64,000 nt of DNA from Bacteroidota bacterium (GTDB taxonomy: Bacteria > Bacteroidota > Bacteroidia > Bacteroidales > JAAUTT01). The notes under the pieces are model-generated. The model was not told the DNA's origin. It was given only the letters and a program-made list of their open reading frames with translations, and did not search any database. The stretch lies in contig JAUZOO010000004.1 in the NCBI GenBank assembly GCA_030706405.1, forward strand, positions 434,765 to 498,764, written 5' to 3'. Both the position numbers and the translations under genes were made by a program. Positions 28,901-41,581 of the stretch are shown here, in pieces (the first letter of the stretch is position 1; the number at the start of each line of letters is the position of its first letter).

Positions 28901-29088
28901 AAAGCCTCCTGCAAATTGGCATATGGCATAAGCGTTGCATGGTAGGGTTCTTTGTTTATACCCAGCAGCTCGGGATTTTCTATTTCTGGAGGGATTGGAG
29001 CCTCTGCGTTTATGTTTGGCTGAGCATAGAGTCCGCTGAAAGAACAAAGCGCTCCCAAAAACAGACTTATGAATGTGTTTCTTTTCAT
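25933..29088 (-). CDS. GH2 beta-galactosidase (LacZ-type)
   Basis: 1051 residues; signal peptide ending ...GLYAQ (23). The five-domain LacZ layout is complete: sugar-binding jelly roll (about 45-255, with WEVHGYGTPFYRN and FDGVDCAFFLWVNG), Ig-like domain, TIM barrel from about 365 (KGVNRHEH at 381-388), acid/base Glu488 in IWSLGNECG, nucleophile Glu555 in YICEFVHAM, a linker domain and a Bgal_small_N domain (about 770-1050). The nucleophile segment reads HAMFNSMG where the family usually has HAMGNS(N)G, a Gly-to-Phe change close to the active site. Secreted beta-galactosidase activity on a galactose-terminated side chain is likely; beta-glucuronidase or alpha-arabinopyranosidase are less likely given LacZ-type length. 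Confidence 0.93.
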   Translation of the reverse strand: MKRNTFISLFLGALCSFSGLYAQPNINAEAPIPPEIENPELLGINKEPYHATLMPYANLQEALVAKRHASSLSRSLNGMWKFNWVPTPEQRPTDFYKPEFDVTGWKELPVPSNWEVHGYGTPFYRNLGYTIKKDFPHVMSEPEKWYTSYKERNPVGSYRREFEVPADWIGRRNFITFDGVDCAFFLWVNGEKVGFSVNSRNAADFDLTKYLKPGKNMIAVEVYQYSSGTWLEDQDMWRLHGIFRNVTLWSAPQVHIRDFFVKPDLDKDYKDGTLEIIAKIKNFDDKAAKAQELTATLYDKDGKEIAKGSVTGSKLNAKQEEALNVKIQVANPQKWTAETPYLYTVVIANSEGEILSSKVGFRKIEIKGRVFTVNGVPIKLKGVNRHEHWSDVGHAITEEQMIRDLEVIKQGNCNHVRTSHYSDDPRWYELCDEWGIWLVAEANCECHGYDRRFDEEPTMKAAIIDRNVANVENFKNHPSVIIWSLGNECGGVGSNFVAALKTVKAIDPTRFVHYERFGTGKNNPADLDGRMYGTAEDYANTARDKGLTKPFYICEFVHAMFNSMGSLEEYSKAFDNNPEILGGAIWEFQDQALWNKRDPNHPILAYGGGFGEAPNDHYFIHKGVISYDRSTEGNKEKPHYPEMKKAFQWIDTELTDPVNGGIQIKNKYQFISLDGFDATWSLFENGKEIDNGKIKMRSIWWRKGLFEANIPYKIEHPKAGAEYFLRISYKLKDKALWADKGFEVATEQFRLPINTPPVVETKVTQPVKLVQNAQSAVISGKDFSVSFDKKTGFMSQLAKNGVNMLVADGAPKLHLWRASHRNDDDWAYQQWEKFGVNKLQYSLVEFKVEVVDNASVKVTSTTKADGKEGFGVYHTATYLVKGDGTIKVDNQVQFVGFRINLARIGVRMLLDKKLDRMIFFGRGPFENYSDRRSAAEVGVYELGVNEQYQYEKPMEQANHEEVRWAKLSGRDMPSLLVKSDEKLMQVSALPHTDEQMYPVEYKIDLPASTATVLCVSTKTLGVGSASCGPRPLEKYQVFAELTSFAYTINLL

Positions 29089-29140
29089 GAATTAGAGATT
29101 AGTATTTTTATAAAGTAGTTATTTTAATGCAGAGTCCAAG

Positions 29141-31066
29141 TTACTGAATTGGCTTCAACCCGGCAGCAAAACCGCCCCTGCGAAGCATTTTTACATCTAC
29201 TGAAGATGTTTTATCCACCACCATGTATTGTGTTGCAAAACTCTTGTCATGTATGCCGTCCATTATCAGTGTGAGCTTAAACTTTACACCTTCGGGCAGA
29301 AAGTCAAACAACAGCTTTTTCCTCTTTTCCTTGTTTTCGGCATTTATACCGCCAATATACCACGCTGTGCCTTTTTGACGGGCAATAATCAAGTCCTTTC
29401 CCGGATACCCATCGATTAATTTGGTATTATCCCAGGCATTAGGAACTTCCATTAGAAAATGTTTAGCAGCATCGGGCAAATCGTAATAACCTTCCGGGCG
29501 GTCGGCCATGTGCTGAATACCGGATTCAAACACCACACTGAGTGCTAGTTCGTGGCCATAAGAGGTGATATGTGAATATTGAGAATTTGTGAAAGTAACC
29601 GGGGTATAATCCATTGCACCAACCACATTTCGGGTAAATGGTAAAATAGTATTATGCTCCGGAGCCGTTGTGGTAAATTCCGGACCGTTGTTGTACCATT
29701 CGGCTCCGCGAACTCCTTCGTATGTCATCAGGTGTGGATATGTACGAGCCCATCCGCGAGGGACTAAACAACCATGGAAATAGACCATCATCTCGAATTT
29801 GGCTGCGTCGTCCAAAATATCAAGATAATACTTAATCATATTTTGTTTTTCGCTTTCGAAAAAGTCTATTTTCACACCCGCTACACCCATTTTTTTTAGT
29901 TTGTCGAACTCTTCCATACGATTTTCATGGGTCAACATCCGATCTTTTGGGGTAGCAGAAACCCACGTATGATCTCCACCTGAGTTATACCACATCAAGG
30001 GTTTTACGCCTAATGAATGAATATATTTTAAAGCATCTTCCAATTTTCCTCCATTGCCCATGGCATCCCATTCCCAATCGAGCAAGGTGTACGGCCAGCC
30101 CATTGAGGCAGCTAAATCGGCAAACTCGCACACCGTTTTAAAGTCTTTGGTCCCGTGATTGTTCGACCAGTAATTCCACGATGCAATGCCTGGCTTAATC
30201 CAATCGGTTTTGGAAATAATTGAAGACGCAGACACGTCATCGACCAGCGTAGATTCCACAATATCGGCAAGGCTGCCGATGATAATTACGCGCCAAGGCG
30301 ATTTCCAAGGGAGAGTAATGGTTGGTTTTGTATCACCTTGTCCTCTTCCGTTCCATTGATCGGGGAAAGAAATTTTATATTTCGATTTTTCAACGGCATT
30401 GGACAACTTTGTTCCACAATAATTTCTGTCCAAATCGGCTTCGTGGATCAAATACCAGCAATCTTTATCAGGTGTGTTGAAAAGTGCAGGATAACCCCAG
30501 TCTTGTTGAGTGTTCCCATCGGTCATGGTAGTATAAAGCCCTTCGTTGGCAGGGTTAAATTTCTCCATCCATCTTTTTGCACTATCCGGCATGCAATAGG
30601 CTGTAAATTCATCATTTACGACAAAAGAACCTTCCTTTTCAGGAAATTCATAACGAAATGCAACACCATCATTATAAGCCCTGATGATTAGGTTTAATTT
30701 AGCTTTACCCGGATTTTCAAAAGTAACGACCGTTTCGTTTGCCGAATTACTGCATAGAGATCGTTTGCCATGCACGACCGAATATCGTTCGTTTATTAAA
30801 ATGGGTTTACCAACCTTCAGGTATTTTAGTTCTTTCGAAAAAGTCTGGTCATTTCGTGATAGTCCAAGGGATATTTGCGAAATCGCCTCGCAAATTTTAC
30901 CATGGTTCAAATAGTCTACTTTTAGACTCCATTCACCTAAATCGGCATTTTGCTGGTTGAAAAGCGATATTGTTATCTTTTGGTTTGGCGAGACTACTTT
31001 CACTTTTTGCGAAAATGCAGTCCATGAGCTCAGGATAATTATTCCCGTTATTATTTTAAATTTCAT
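29141..31066 (-). CDS. GH97 retaining alpha-galactosidase-like enzyme
   Basis: 641 residues; signal peptide ending ...TAFSQ (20). An N-terminal GH97 super-sandwich covers about 22-285 (PNQKITISL, YNDGVAFRYEFP), followed by a (beta/alpha)8 barrel with LLDWEWDA at 328-335 and GVAGVKIDFFES at 394-405, then a C-terminal domain. Asp401 in KIDFF sits where retaining GH97 enzymes (alpha-galactosidases such as BtGH97b) have their nucleophile; inverting GH97 glucosidases (SusB type) lack it. So alpha-galactosidase or beta-L-arabinopyranosidase rather than alpha-glucosidase. GH97 next to GH95 is also seen in loci for complex corn-type xylan. Confidence 0.92.
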   Translation of the reverse strand: MKFKIITGIIILSSWTAFSQKVKVVSPNQKITISLFNQQNADLGEWSLKVDYLNHGKICEAISQISLGLSRNDQTFSKELKYLKVGKPILINERYSVVHGKRSLCSNSANETVVTFENPGKAKLNLIIRAYNDGVAFRYEFPEKEGSFVVNDEFTAYCMPDSAKRWMEKFNPANEGLYTTMTDGNTQQDWGYPALFNTPDKDCWYLIHEADLDRNYCGTKLSNAVEKSKYKISFPDQWNGRGQGDTKPTITLPWKSPWRVIIIGSLADIVESTLVDDVSASSIISKTDWIKPGIASWNYWSNNHGTKDFKTVCEFADLAASMGWPYTLLDWEWDAMGNGGKLEDALKYIHSLGVKPLMWYNSGGDHTWVSATPKDRMLTHENRMEEFDKLKKMGVAGVKIDFFESEKQNMIKYYLDILDDAAKFEMMVYFHGCLVPRGWARTYPHLMTYEGVRGAEWYNNGPEFTTTAPEHNTILPFTRNVVGAMDYTPVTFTNSQYSHITSYGHELALSVVFESGIQHMADRPEGYYDLPDAAKHFLMEVPNAWDNTKLIDGYPGKDLIIARQKGTAWYIGGINAENKEKRKKLLFDFLPEGVKFKLTLIMDGIHDKSFATQYMVVDKTSSVDVKMLRRGGFAAGLKPIQ

Positions 31067-31188
31067 CAGTACAAAATTTAATTTTTGTGGTCAGATAAAC
31101 CCTCAGAAGCTTTTTGTTCATTCGCGTTTGTGACAGCAAATTATGGAAGTATCAGACTATTCTTTTTATTAGATACTAGATTATCAAC

Positions 31189-33639
31189 CTAGAACTTTTT
31201 AAGTTTTATTATATCGCCAGGCTTCGTTGATAAATCATATTCATATACCTTTTTCATGGTTAATGATGGTTGGGCAGTTTTTGAATGGTTCAAAGGGGAC
31301 TTTATTTCGGAAACAGCATAGAACGGATTGGCATTCCGGCCCTTAGCTTCCTTAAGTCCATTGCCTTTTAAAGGGAAATACGAACGTATCCTGCAATTCC
31401 CTCCAATTGAAGATTTTATTGTAGCTGTGGCTAATTCTCCATTTTCCCATTGAATATCAACATCAAAACCGCCTCTGGCTTTAAGACCTTTTACACTACC
31501 GCTTTTCCAGGCAGTTGGCAATGCAGGTAACAGATGAACGGCTCCATCCTGGCTTTGTAACAGCATTTCGGCAATACCCGAGGTACAACCAAAATTACCA
31601 TCGATTTGGAAAGGTGGGTGTGCATCGAAAAGGTTAGGATAAGTACCGCCTTTTTGTCTTCCGTCGGGTTGTATCGATGGGGTTAACTGGTCGGTAATGA
31701 GTTTATATGCATGGTCTCCATCAAGAAGACGTGCCCAAAGGTTAACTTTCCATCCCATTGACCATCCGGTCGATTCGTCACCACGTGCTACAAGCGAGGT
31801 CTTTGCTGCTGAGAACAATTCCGGATTACGGTATGGAGAAATCTGGTTCGATGGAAAAAGTCCATACAAATGAGAAACATGACGGTGGTTGTCTTTCGGG
31901 TTATCCCAATCGTACATCCACTCCTGTAATTGGCCCCATTGACCAATCTGCATAGGAGCCAAACGCTTCATTTTTTCTTTTATTTGCGCCACCAATTCCT
32001 TATCAGTTTTCAGAATTTCGGCAGCTTTAACAGCTATCGAGAAAATGTCGAAAACCAACTGATTGTCCATGGTTGTACCTGCCGACATTGACGATCCGCC
32101 ATGACCTCTGGGCTCATTTTCGGGAGATACCGCCGGACTAACCACTAACCATTTGTTTTGAGGTTCTTCGGTAAGGAAATCAACGAAAAACAAGGCAGCT
32201 TCTTTAATCGCAGGATATACCGATTTGAGATATTCTTTGTCGCCGTTGTACGAATATTTTTCGAATAAATGTTGGGAGAGCCATGCGCCACCCATTGGCC
32301 ACATACCCCAATAAGCCCCGTCAACCGGGCCATTGATGCGCCATATATCGGTATTGTGGTGTAAAACCCAACCACGGGCACCATACATATCCATAGCTGT
32401 TTTTTTACCAGTTTCCGAAAGTTCTTGCACCATCTGGATTAACGGTTCGTTCATTTCGGTAAGGTTGGTAACCTCGGAGGGCCAGTAATTCATCTCAGTA
32501 TTGATATTCACGGTATATTTACTATCCCATGCAGGATTTAACTGGTCGGCCCAGATTCCCTGAAGGTTGGCTGGTTGTCCGCCGGGCCTTGACGAAGAAA
32601 TTAACAAATAACGACCAAATTGAAAATACAAAGCAACAAACTGAGGGTCATTTCCCTTGGCAAATTGTTCTAGACGTACATCGGTAGGTTTTTTAGCCGC
32701 ATCGGTTACCCCAAGGTCAAGGTTCGCCCTCTTGAAATAGCTTTGATAATCGGCTATATGATCTTTTAAGGCTTGATCGTAATTCTTTTTCAAAGCCTTC
32801 TGGAGGTAAGCATCTGCCATTTCGGTAGCATTACCGCTAATATCCTTATAGCTCTTAAAATTAGTACCTATAGAAATGTAAATGGTAGCAGCATCGGCAT
32901 TGTTCACTGTTAGCGAAGTATCGCTCGAAGAAACAGAACCTCCGGCAGTTACAATCTTAACCTTAGCTTCGAATTGTACAGCCCCTTTGATTCCCTCCTG
33001 ATCGCTTGACACCCCTGATAAAACAAGCTCATTATTCCCCAGAGACGTTACTTTTACTTTGGATGGGCGATCCATGGTTGCAGAAAAGTTTACCGAACCA
33101 GACTTATCGGTCGAAATGCGAGCAATGATAACCTGATCGGGGAACGAAGAAAATACCTTGGTATCATAATTTACGCCGCTAACATTATAGCGGCTGGTTA
33201 CCAACGCTTTTTCGAGATCGAGTTCGCGATAATAATTTGTAAAATTCTCATGTCCAGGGAAGTTAAGTCTGAGGTTACCAACGGTCTGATAAGACATTCC
33301 ATGCGGCCGGCCAATCATTTTACTATTTACCAAATCCTGCGCTTCTTTGTATTTGCCTTCAAAAATCAATTTTCTAACTTCAGCTAAGGCTTCTTTGGCT
33401 TCAGGCTTATCATTACGGTACGGCTGGCCTGCCCATACGGTATTTTCATTAAGTTGAATTACTTCTTTATTCGGATTTCCATAAATCATGGCCCCTAAAC
33501 GTCCATTTCCAACGGGCAGCGCTTCAACCCACTGTTTGGCAGGCTGCAAATACCATAACTTCATATAAGAATCACTTTGAGCTGAGGCGTCAATTACTAA
33601 TGTCAGACAAAGTAGCAAGTACAAAATTTTCTTTTTCAT
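31189..33639 (-). CDS. GH95 alpha-L-galactosidase/fucosidase
   Basis: 816 residues; signal peptide ending ...IDASAQ (21). An N-terminal beta domain begins with [20 protein letters not shown] (28-47) and [10 protein letters not shown] (62-71). The (alpha/alpha)6 barrel carries [13 protein letters not shown] (378-390; Asn378/Asn380 side), general acid Glu507 in SPENEP and Asp680 in FQIDGNFG, matching the catalytic set of the 1,2-alpha-L-fucosidase AfcA. GH95 contains inverting alpha-L-fucosidases and the alpha-L-galactosidase used by Bacteroides ovatus on corn glucuronoarabinoxylan. Because this locus is xylan-directed, L-galactose removal is the favoured reading. It is transcribed just after the two esterases, 8 bp downstream of the one at 33648-34544. 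Confidence 0.94.
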   Translation of the reverse strand: MKKKILYLLLCLTLVIDASAQSDSYMKLWYLQPAKQWVEALPVGNGRLGAMIYGNPNKEVIQLNENTVWAGQPYRNDKPEAKEALAEVRKLIFEGKYKEAQDLVNSKMIGRPHGMSYQTVGNLRLNFPGHENFTNYYRELDLEKALVTSRYNVSGVNYDTKVFSSFPDQVIIARISTDKSGSVNFSATMDRPSKVKVTSLGNNELVLSGVSSDQEGIKGAVQFEAKVKIVTAGGSVSSSDTSLTVNNADAATIYISIGTNFKSYKDISGNATEMADAYLQKALKKNYDQALKDHIADYQSYFKRANLDLGVTDAAKKPTDVRLEQFAKGNDPQFVALYFQFGRYLLISSSRPGGQPANLQGIWADQLNPAWDSKYTVNINTEMNYWPSEVTNLTEMNEPLIQMVQELSETGKKTAMDMYGARGWVLHHNTDIWRINGPVDGAYWGMWPMGGAWLSQHLFEKYSYNGDKEYLKSVYPAIKEAALFFVDFLTEEPQNKWLVVSPAVSPENEPRGHGGSSMSAGTTMDNQLVFDIFSIAVKAAEILKTDKELVAQIKEKMKRLAPMQIGQWGQLQEWMYDWDNPKDNHRHVSHLYGLFPSNQISPYRNPELFSAAKTSLVARGDESTGWSMGWKVNLWARLLDGDHAYKLITDQLTPSIQPDGRQKGGTYPNLFDAHPPFQIDGNFGCTSGIAEMLLQSQDGAVHLLPALPTAWKSGSVKGLKARGGFDVDIQWENGELATATIKSSIGGNCRIRSYFPLKGNGLKEAKGRNANPFYAVSEIKSPLNHSKTAQPSLTMKKVYEYDLSTKPGDIIKLKKF

Positions 33640-33647
33640 ATACTTAA

Positions 33648-34544
33648 TTATAATTTGCTAATCCATTTAGAGTTTTCCATCCATTTGAATAAAGGTTCCA
33701 TCCATCCTTTATGTCCAAAAATAAATCCATGCCCGCCTTTCGGATAAATGTGCATTTCGACCGGAACTTTGTAATGCCTTAACTTTTCGAAATAATTGAT
33801 GCTATTATCGACATCAACCACATTATCATCAGCAGCATGTGTGATATATGCCGGAGGAGTAGTTTCATCTACCTGTAATTCATTAGAAAACTCGTCTATA
33901 GTTTCCTTCGAGGGATTATTTCCCAACAATTTGTTCCGCGAATCGCGATGTGTCAGATTATCCTGCATCGTAATAACCGGATATACTAATATCTGAAAAT
34001 CAGGCCGAAGACTGGTATTTTTAGCATTTTCGATAAAGGCCTTTTTGAAATGAGTCGCCTCGGTTGAAGCCAGATGCCCTCCTGCCGAAAAGCCCATGAT
34101 GCCTACTTTATGAACATCAACGCCCCACTTCTCTGCATTCTCCCGCACAAGCTTTATGGCCTGCTGTGCATCCTGCAAGGGGCCAATCTTCTTATCCGGC
34201 ATAATTATATCGTCGGGAAGCCTATATTTTAGCACAAAAGCAGCAACTCCATTCTTTGAAAATTCCTTTGCCGCCGAAACGCCTTCGCCCTGAAAAACGA
34301 TTACACTGTACCCTCCACCGGGACAGATTACCACGGCAGCACCGGTAGCTTTCCCCTTTTCGGGAAGGTAAACTTCGAGGGTAGGCGTAGTTACTCCCCT
34401 ATACATCCCGGAAGTATTGATTTCCATTAAGTCTGCCGACTTCGAATTCGGGATGGTGCCCGGGTAAAGATTGACAATTTCCTGTGTCCGACCGGGAATT
34501 GACAAAATGAACACCAGCCCAATGATCATCTGAAACTTCTTCAT
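33648..34544 (-). CDS. Secreted alpha/beta-hydrolase esterase (BD-FAE / acetyl-xylan-esterase-like)
   Basis: 298 residues; signal peptide ending ...PGRTQ (about 21). Alpha/beta-hydrolase fold with oxyanion motif [11 protein letters not shown] (71-81), nucleophile Ser153 in GFSAGGH, an Asp pair in THAADDNVV (about 240) and catalytic His272 in KGGHGF. The pattern fits the dienelactone-hydrolase/prolyl-oligopeptidase-like esterases found in xylan loci, which remove acetyl or short aryl esters from xylosides. Members are often mis-named 'xylanase' in databases; there is no xylanase domain here. Gap of 14 bp to the esterase gene upstream and 8 bp to GH95 downstream, so clearly one operon. Confidence 0.87.
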   Translation of the reverse strand: MKKFQMIIGLVFILSIPGRTQEIVNLYPGTIPNSKSADLMEINTSGMYRGVTTPTLEVYLPEKGKATGAAVVICPGGGYSVIVFQGEGVSAAKEFSKNGVAAFVLKYRLPDDIIMPDKKIGPLQDAQQAIKLVRENAEKWGVDVHKVGIMGFSAGGHLASTEATHFKKAFIENAKNTSLRPDFQILVYPVITMQDNLTHRDSRNKLLGNNPSKETIDEFSNELQVDETTPPAYITHAADDNVVDVDNSINYFEKLRHYKVPVEMHIYPKGGHGFIFGHKGWMEPLFKWMENSKWISKL

Positions 34545-34558
34545 ATCCTTTTGGAGAT

Positions 34559-35476
34559 TTAATTCCTGATTTTCTTTTGAGAATTGGCAACAAAGAAATC
34601 GACCATCATTTTCAAATACGGTTCCTGATGAACACCAGGCCCATGCTGTCCGTTAGGCACGAGTACAAACTGACTGGGAACATGAGCTTTCTGCAAAGCC
34701 TCATAAAGTATCTCGCTTTGGCAATGGGGCACAACGCGGTCCTTATCGCCATGAAAGATTAGAAAAGGAGGATCGCTTGGATCGATGTATGTTGTAGGGC
34801 TTGCCAGTAAGCATTTATCCTTGTTTTCCTGAATAGGGCCGCCGATATAAAGGGAGGCCGGGGAATTCGGTGCATTATGCGTAAAATCGGTACCACCGCA
34901 CGAGTCCATTACCAACATATTGGTTGGGCCAAACCAATCAACTACTGCATCCACCGAGCTGCTGTAAGCGGTATTAGGGCCGACAGAACCTTCAATATCA
35001 ACGGTTGCTGTTCCAAGTGTATATTGTTTAACTTTTCCGGAAGTACCGGCCATCGCCGCCATATTTCCTCCGGAGGAGCTTCCGGTTATTCCAACAAACA
35101 ATGTATCAAACTGAAACTTAGCAGCATTGGCCCTTACATACCGGATAGCCGCTTTTATATCCTGCATGGGAGCAGGAAATTTAGCATCAAAACTCGAACG
35201 ATGATTGGGCATTACAACCGCAAAACCGGCATCGAGAAGAGTTTTCCCCAAAGAATTAAAATCTGCCCCTTTGGACCTGTTCGACATCCAGGCACTGCCA
35301 TATATTGAAATTATTACCGGATAAGATGGCTTTTGGACTTTAGGCAAATAAATATCCAACCGATGGTATATCATGGTATCGCCGGCATAGTTTAAATCCT
35401 TCCAGCTTTTTGAAAATGGCTGACTAAAACTGTTAAGTCCTGCCAGTAAAAAAATAATAATTAAGATGTGTTTCAT
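34559..35476 (-). CDS. Secreted alpha/beta-hydrolase esterase
   Basis: 305 residues; signal peptide ending ...LNSFSQ (19). Alpha/beta hydrolase with IYGSAWMSN (58-66), where the family usually has HGGxW, nucleophile Ser134 in TGSSSGGN, HGDKDRVVPH supplying the acid (about 250) and a C-terminal His in NGQHGPG. It belongs to the broad carboxylesterase/BD-FAE group. The oxyanion loop variant (YGSAW) differs from its neighbour at 33648, so the two are not simple duplicates. Acetyl or feruloyl ester cleavage on xylo-oligosaccharides is inferred from context. It starts 31 bp after the thioredoxin-like gene stop. Confidence 0.85.
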   Translation of the reverse strand: MKHILIIIFLLAGLNSFSQPFSKSWKDLNYAGDTMIYHRLDIYLPKVQKPSYPVIISIYGSAWMSNRSKGADFNSLGKTLLDAGFAVVMPNHRSSFDAKFPAPMQDIKAAIRYVRANAAKFQFDTLFVGITGSSSGGNMAAMAGTSGKVKQYTLGTATVDIEGSVGPNTAYSSSVDAVVDWFGPTNMLVMDSCGGTDFTHNAPNSPASLYIGGPIQENKDKCLLASPTTYIDPSDPPFLIFHGDKDRVVPHCQSEILYEALQKAHVPSQFVLVPNGQHGPGVHQEPYLKMMVDFFVANSQKKIRN

Positions 35477-35507
35477 TGTTAGTTCATATTTACAATGTGG
35501 AGTATCT

Positions 35508-36923
35508 CTATTTTGTCAATTTTACTAATTCCGATTCCAACCCTAGTTCATCAAATGGATTCGGGGCTGAATAACTTGCTAGTTTCCCTTCTTTATCAAT
35601 AATCATATAGCAGGGGACCCAGTTTATTGCCATAAACTTCAGGAATGGGGCTTGCCATCCTTCTGAGAGACGATAATGGTTTTCTTTTACCAAGGACACC
35701 TTGAATGCTTCCTCCCAACGTTTTTTATCCATGCCTTCTATGGTTAGAAAAACAAATTCGACAGGCCGGCCAGCCAGTTTTTCCCTAACCCGTTTCGAAT
35801 ATGGCATTGCTCCACGGCACGGGCCACAAGCAAGTCCCCAAATATCCAAATAAACTACTTTTCCCTTAAATTTCTCCATCATCTTACCGAATGAAATCGC
35901 ATTACCTGCTGTATCCTCCAACTGGGTATTTATAAAATTGCCATTCAGCGGTTGACCAATTAAGGCCCGTTTCTGATAATATTTCTCCAGGGCTTTGTCA
36001 ACGGTTTTAATCACCAAGGGGTCATTATCCAGTTTTTTAAACTTATCGTAAATAAACGTATCTAACCGGTCAAACGACAAATCTGAGTAAATCCAGTTTG
36101 CCATAACATACTGCTGGGTTTTGCCTTTTAATGAATCTAACATTAGTATATTAAAAGGATCGCCTTTGACATTAAGCTTTCTTAACTCTGTAGATTTCGT
36201 AAACAAAAAATTTCTTAGATTATTTACATATGTGTCAGACAATACCATTTTGTCGTCCACCACATTTTTTAAGAGATTATACTTTCTATATTCATCCGAC
36301 AACTCCAATGAATCTTTTTTCACTTTATTGAAATAAGAATACCGCTCCGGATAATTCATAATTAATTGAACATAGATTGCTGAATTTTCGGCAAGGAAAT
36401 ATTCCTTAAACAGCTGCTCGACAGGACGTGATTTAAAATATTCATCGAATAACACAATTCTTTCATCCCTGAACCGGGCCATTTTTATGGCAAATTCCTT
36501 TGGAGATAACTCGCATTTGTTTATTTCATTGAAATACATCCTATCCTGATGTCCTTTTAATTCAATGAAATAAAGAAAATTATTTTTTTCGGCTCCCTTT
36601 CCTTTATATTTTATAGTGTCACCATCGATATCCACAAAAAAATTATCCGAAGGTAACAGGCAAATATCGTGAACAAAATCTCCTGTAAATATCATTCCCT
36701 TCGCGGCCTGAGATACCGGAATTTTTAGCTCAAACTGACCGAGCCTATCAACTGGAGCTTCCAAGTACTCTATCATCTGGCTAATTTGATTGTCGGAATA
36801 TCTAACTTTAACAGACTTTACATTACCAGAATGAACTTTCCCTTTTATTATGGCTGTTCCAACCTGTGAACTCACCAATAAACAATGAATTAAAATTGCA
36901 GAAATAATAATTACTCTTTTCAT
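35508..36923 (-). CDS. TlpA-like thioredoxin-fold protein
   Basis: 471 residues; signal peptide ending ...LLVSSQ (20). About 20-320 is a Bacteroidota-specific beta/alpha-helical region resembling the N-terminal DUF4369 part of TlpA-family proteins. The C-terminal 150 residues are a thioredoxin domain with WGLACGPCRGAMP: redox cysteines Cys366 and Cys369. It is expected to be periplasmic and to exchange or reduce disulfides. It sits between CE1 esterase and alpha/beta-hydrolase genes with gaps of 64 and 31 bp. A job keeping secreted Cys-dependent enzymes (such as the Cys/Zn GH127/146 here) reduced is speculation; TlpA-like proteins are common cargo in many Bacteroidota operons. Confidence 0.85.
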   Translation of the reverse strand: MKRVIIISAILIHCLLVSSQVGTAIIKGKVHSGNVKSVKVRYSDNQISQMIEYLEAPVDRLGQFELKIPVSQAAKGMIFTGDFVHDICLLPSDNFFVDIDGDTIKYKGKGAEKNNFLYFIELKGHQDRMYFNEINKCELSPKEFAIKMARFRDERIVLFDEYFKSRPVEQLFKEYFLAENSAIYVQLIMNYPERYSYFNKVKKDSLELSDEYRKYNLLKNVVDDKMVLSDTYVNNLRNFLFTKSTELRKLNVKGDPFNILMLDSLKGKTQQYVMANWIYSDLSFDRLDTFIYDKFKKLDNDPLVIKTVDKALEKYYQKRALIGQPLNGNFINTQLEDTAGNAISFGKMMEKFKGKVVYLDIWGLACGPCRGAMPYSKRVREKLAGRPVEFVFLTIEGMDKKRWEEAFKVSLVKENHYRLSEGWQAPFLKFMAINWVPCYMIIDKEGKLASYSAPNPFDELGLESELVKLTK

Positions 36924-36987
36924 GCTAACATAGGGTTTAGTAAGGGTTTATAAATGTTCAATGTTTCACTTTTTATTCTTTTAACAA

Positions 36988-38202
<1,215 letters not shown>

Positions 38203-38226
38203 TCAATTCCGTTTCGCGTTATTGAC

Positions 38227-40568
<2,342 letters not shown>

Positions 40569-40596
40569 TTATTTTTATTCATATCTGCTTGCTACA

Positions 40597-41574
40597 TTAC
40601 TCCAAATTTTCACCACCATCAATGGTTTTGATGGTTCCGTCCGGATTGTATTCAAGTTCAACAACCTTAAGGCTGCGTAACCATGTTCGTCCACCCGAAG
40701 GAACGCTGTCGTGATGGAACAAGTACCATTTTCCCTTGAACTCAGCAATGGCATGGTGGGTTGTCCATCCAACAACCGGAGTAAGAATTACACCCTGATA
40801 GATAAATGGTCCGTAAGGATTATCGCCTATGGCGTAGCATAATAAGTGAGTATCGCCGGTTGAATAGGAAAAATAATACTTACCATTATAACGGTGCATC
40901 CACGAAGCTTCGAAAAAACGGTTTTCTTGTCCGGCCTTCATTGGGGTACCATCCTGATTTAGGATGATAACAGGGCGTGGCTCTTCGTCAAAGCCAAGCA
41001 TATCGTCTGACAAACGAACTACCCGCGATGGCAAGGCCACTTCATCTCCAGAAGGCAAATAGGCGCTTTCAAGAGCTTTATTGTCTTTGTAACGTTGCAA
41101 CTGCCCACCCCACAAACCACCGAAATACATGTAATAGGTTCCGTCGGTATCCTGAAACACCGCAGGGTCAATACTATAACTTCCGCGAATTGGGTCGGGC
41201 TGAGGAACGAACGAACCAGCAGGGCTATTGGAAATAGCTACGCCAATATGGAATACATCGTTCTTGTCCTTTAAAGGATAGTACATATAGTACTTCCCGT
41301 TTTTGCATGCCACATCACAATCCCACAATTGGCGGCCTGCCCAGGCTATATCACTTACTTTAAGCACTACGCCATGGTCTGTAAGCGGTTCATTCTCGAT
41401 GTCAGAAGTAGAGAAAACATGGTAATCATTCATATCAAAATGGTCACCGTTATCATTTTCCGGAATACCCGATTCCCTATCGTGTGATGGATAGATATAC
41501 AATTTCCCATCGAAAACGTGCACAGCCGGGTCGGCCATAAAATCATTTTCAACTAAATACTTTGCTTTTTTCAT
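40597..41574 (-). CDS. Cytoplasmic GH43 beta-xylosidase (GH43_1-like)
   Basis: 325 residues with no signal peptide: the protein starts MKKAKYLVENDFMADPAVHV, with catalytic base Asp15 already in place. Other residues: Asp136 (YSIDPAV) and acid Glu222 (RFFEASW). Single-domain and short, as in GH43 subfamily 1 enzymes that hydrolyse short xylo-oligosaccharides inside the cell. It is 7 bp from the GH10 stop and follows the GPH symporter and GH10 in one operon. This order (symporter, GH10, GH43) resembles the xylanase cluster of Prevotella bryantii. It is the only GH43 here without an export signal, which supports intracellular hydrolysis of imported xylobiose-type substrates. Confidence 0.93.
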   Translation of the reverse strand: MKKAKYLVENDFMADPAVHVFDGKLYIYPSHDRESGIPENDNGDHFDMNDYHVFSTSDIENEPLTDHGVVLKVSDIAWAGRQLWDCDVACKNGKYYMYYPLKDKNDVFHIGVAISNSPAGSFVPQPDPIRGSYSIDPAVFQDTDGTYYMYFGGLWGGQLQRYKDNKALESAYLPSGDEVALPSRVVRLSDDMLGFDEEPRPVIILNQDGTPMKAGQENRFFEASWMHRYNGKYYFSYSTGDTHLLCYAIGDNPYGPFIYQGVILTPVVGWTTHHAIAEFKGKWYLFHHDSVPSGGRTWLRSLKVVELEYNPDGTIKTIDGGENLE

Positions 41575-41581
41575 TTTCAGA

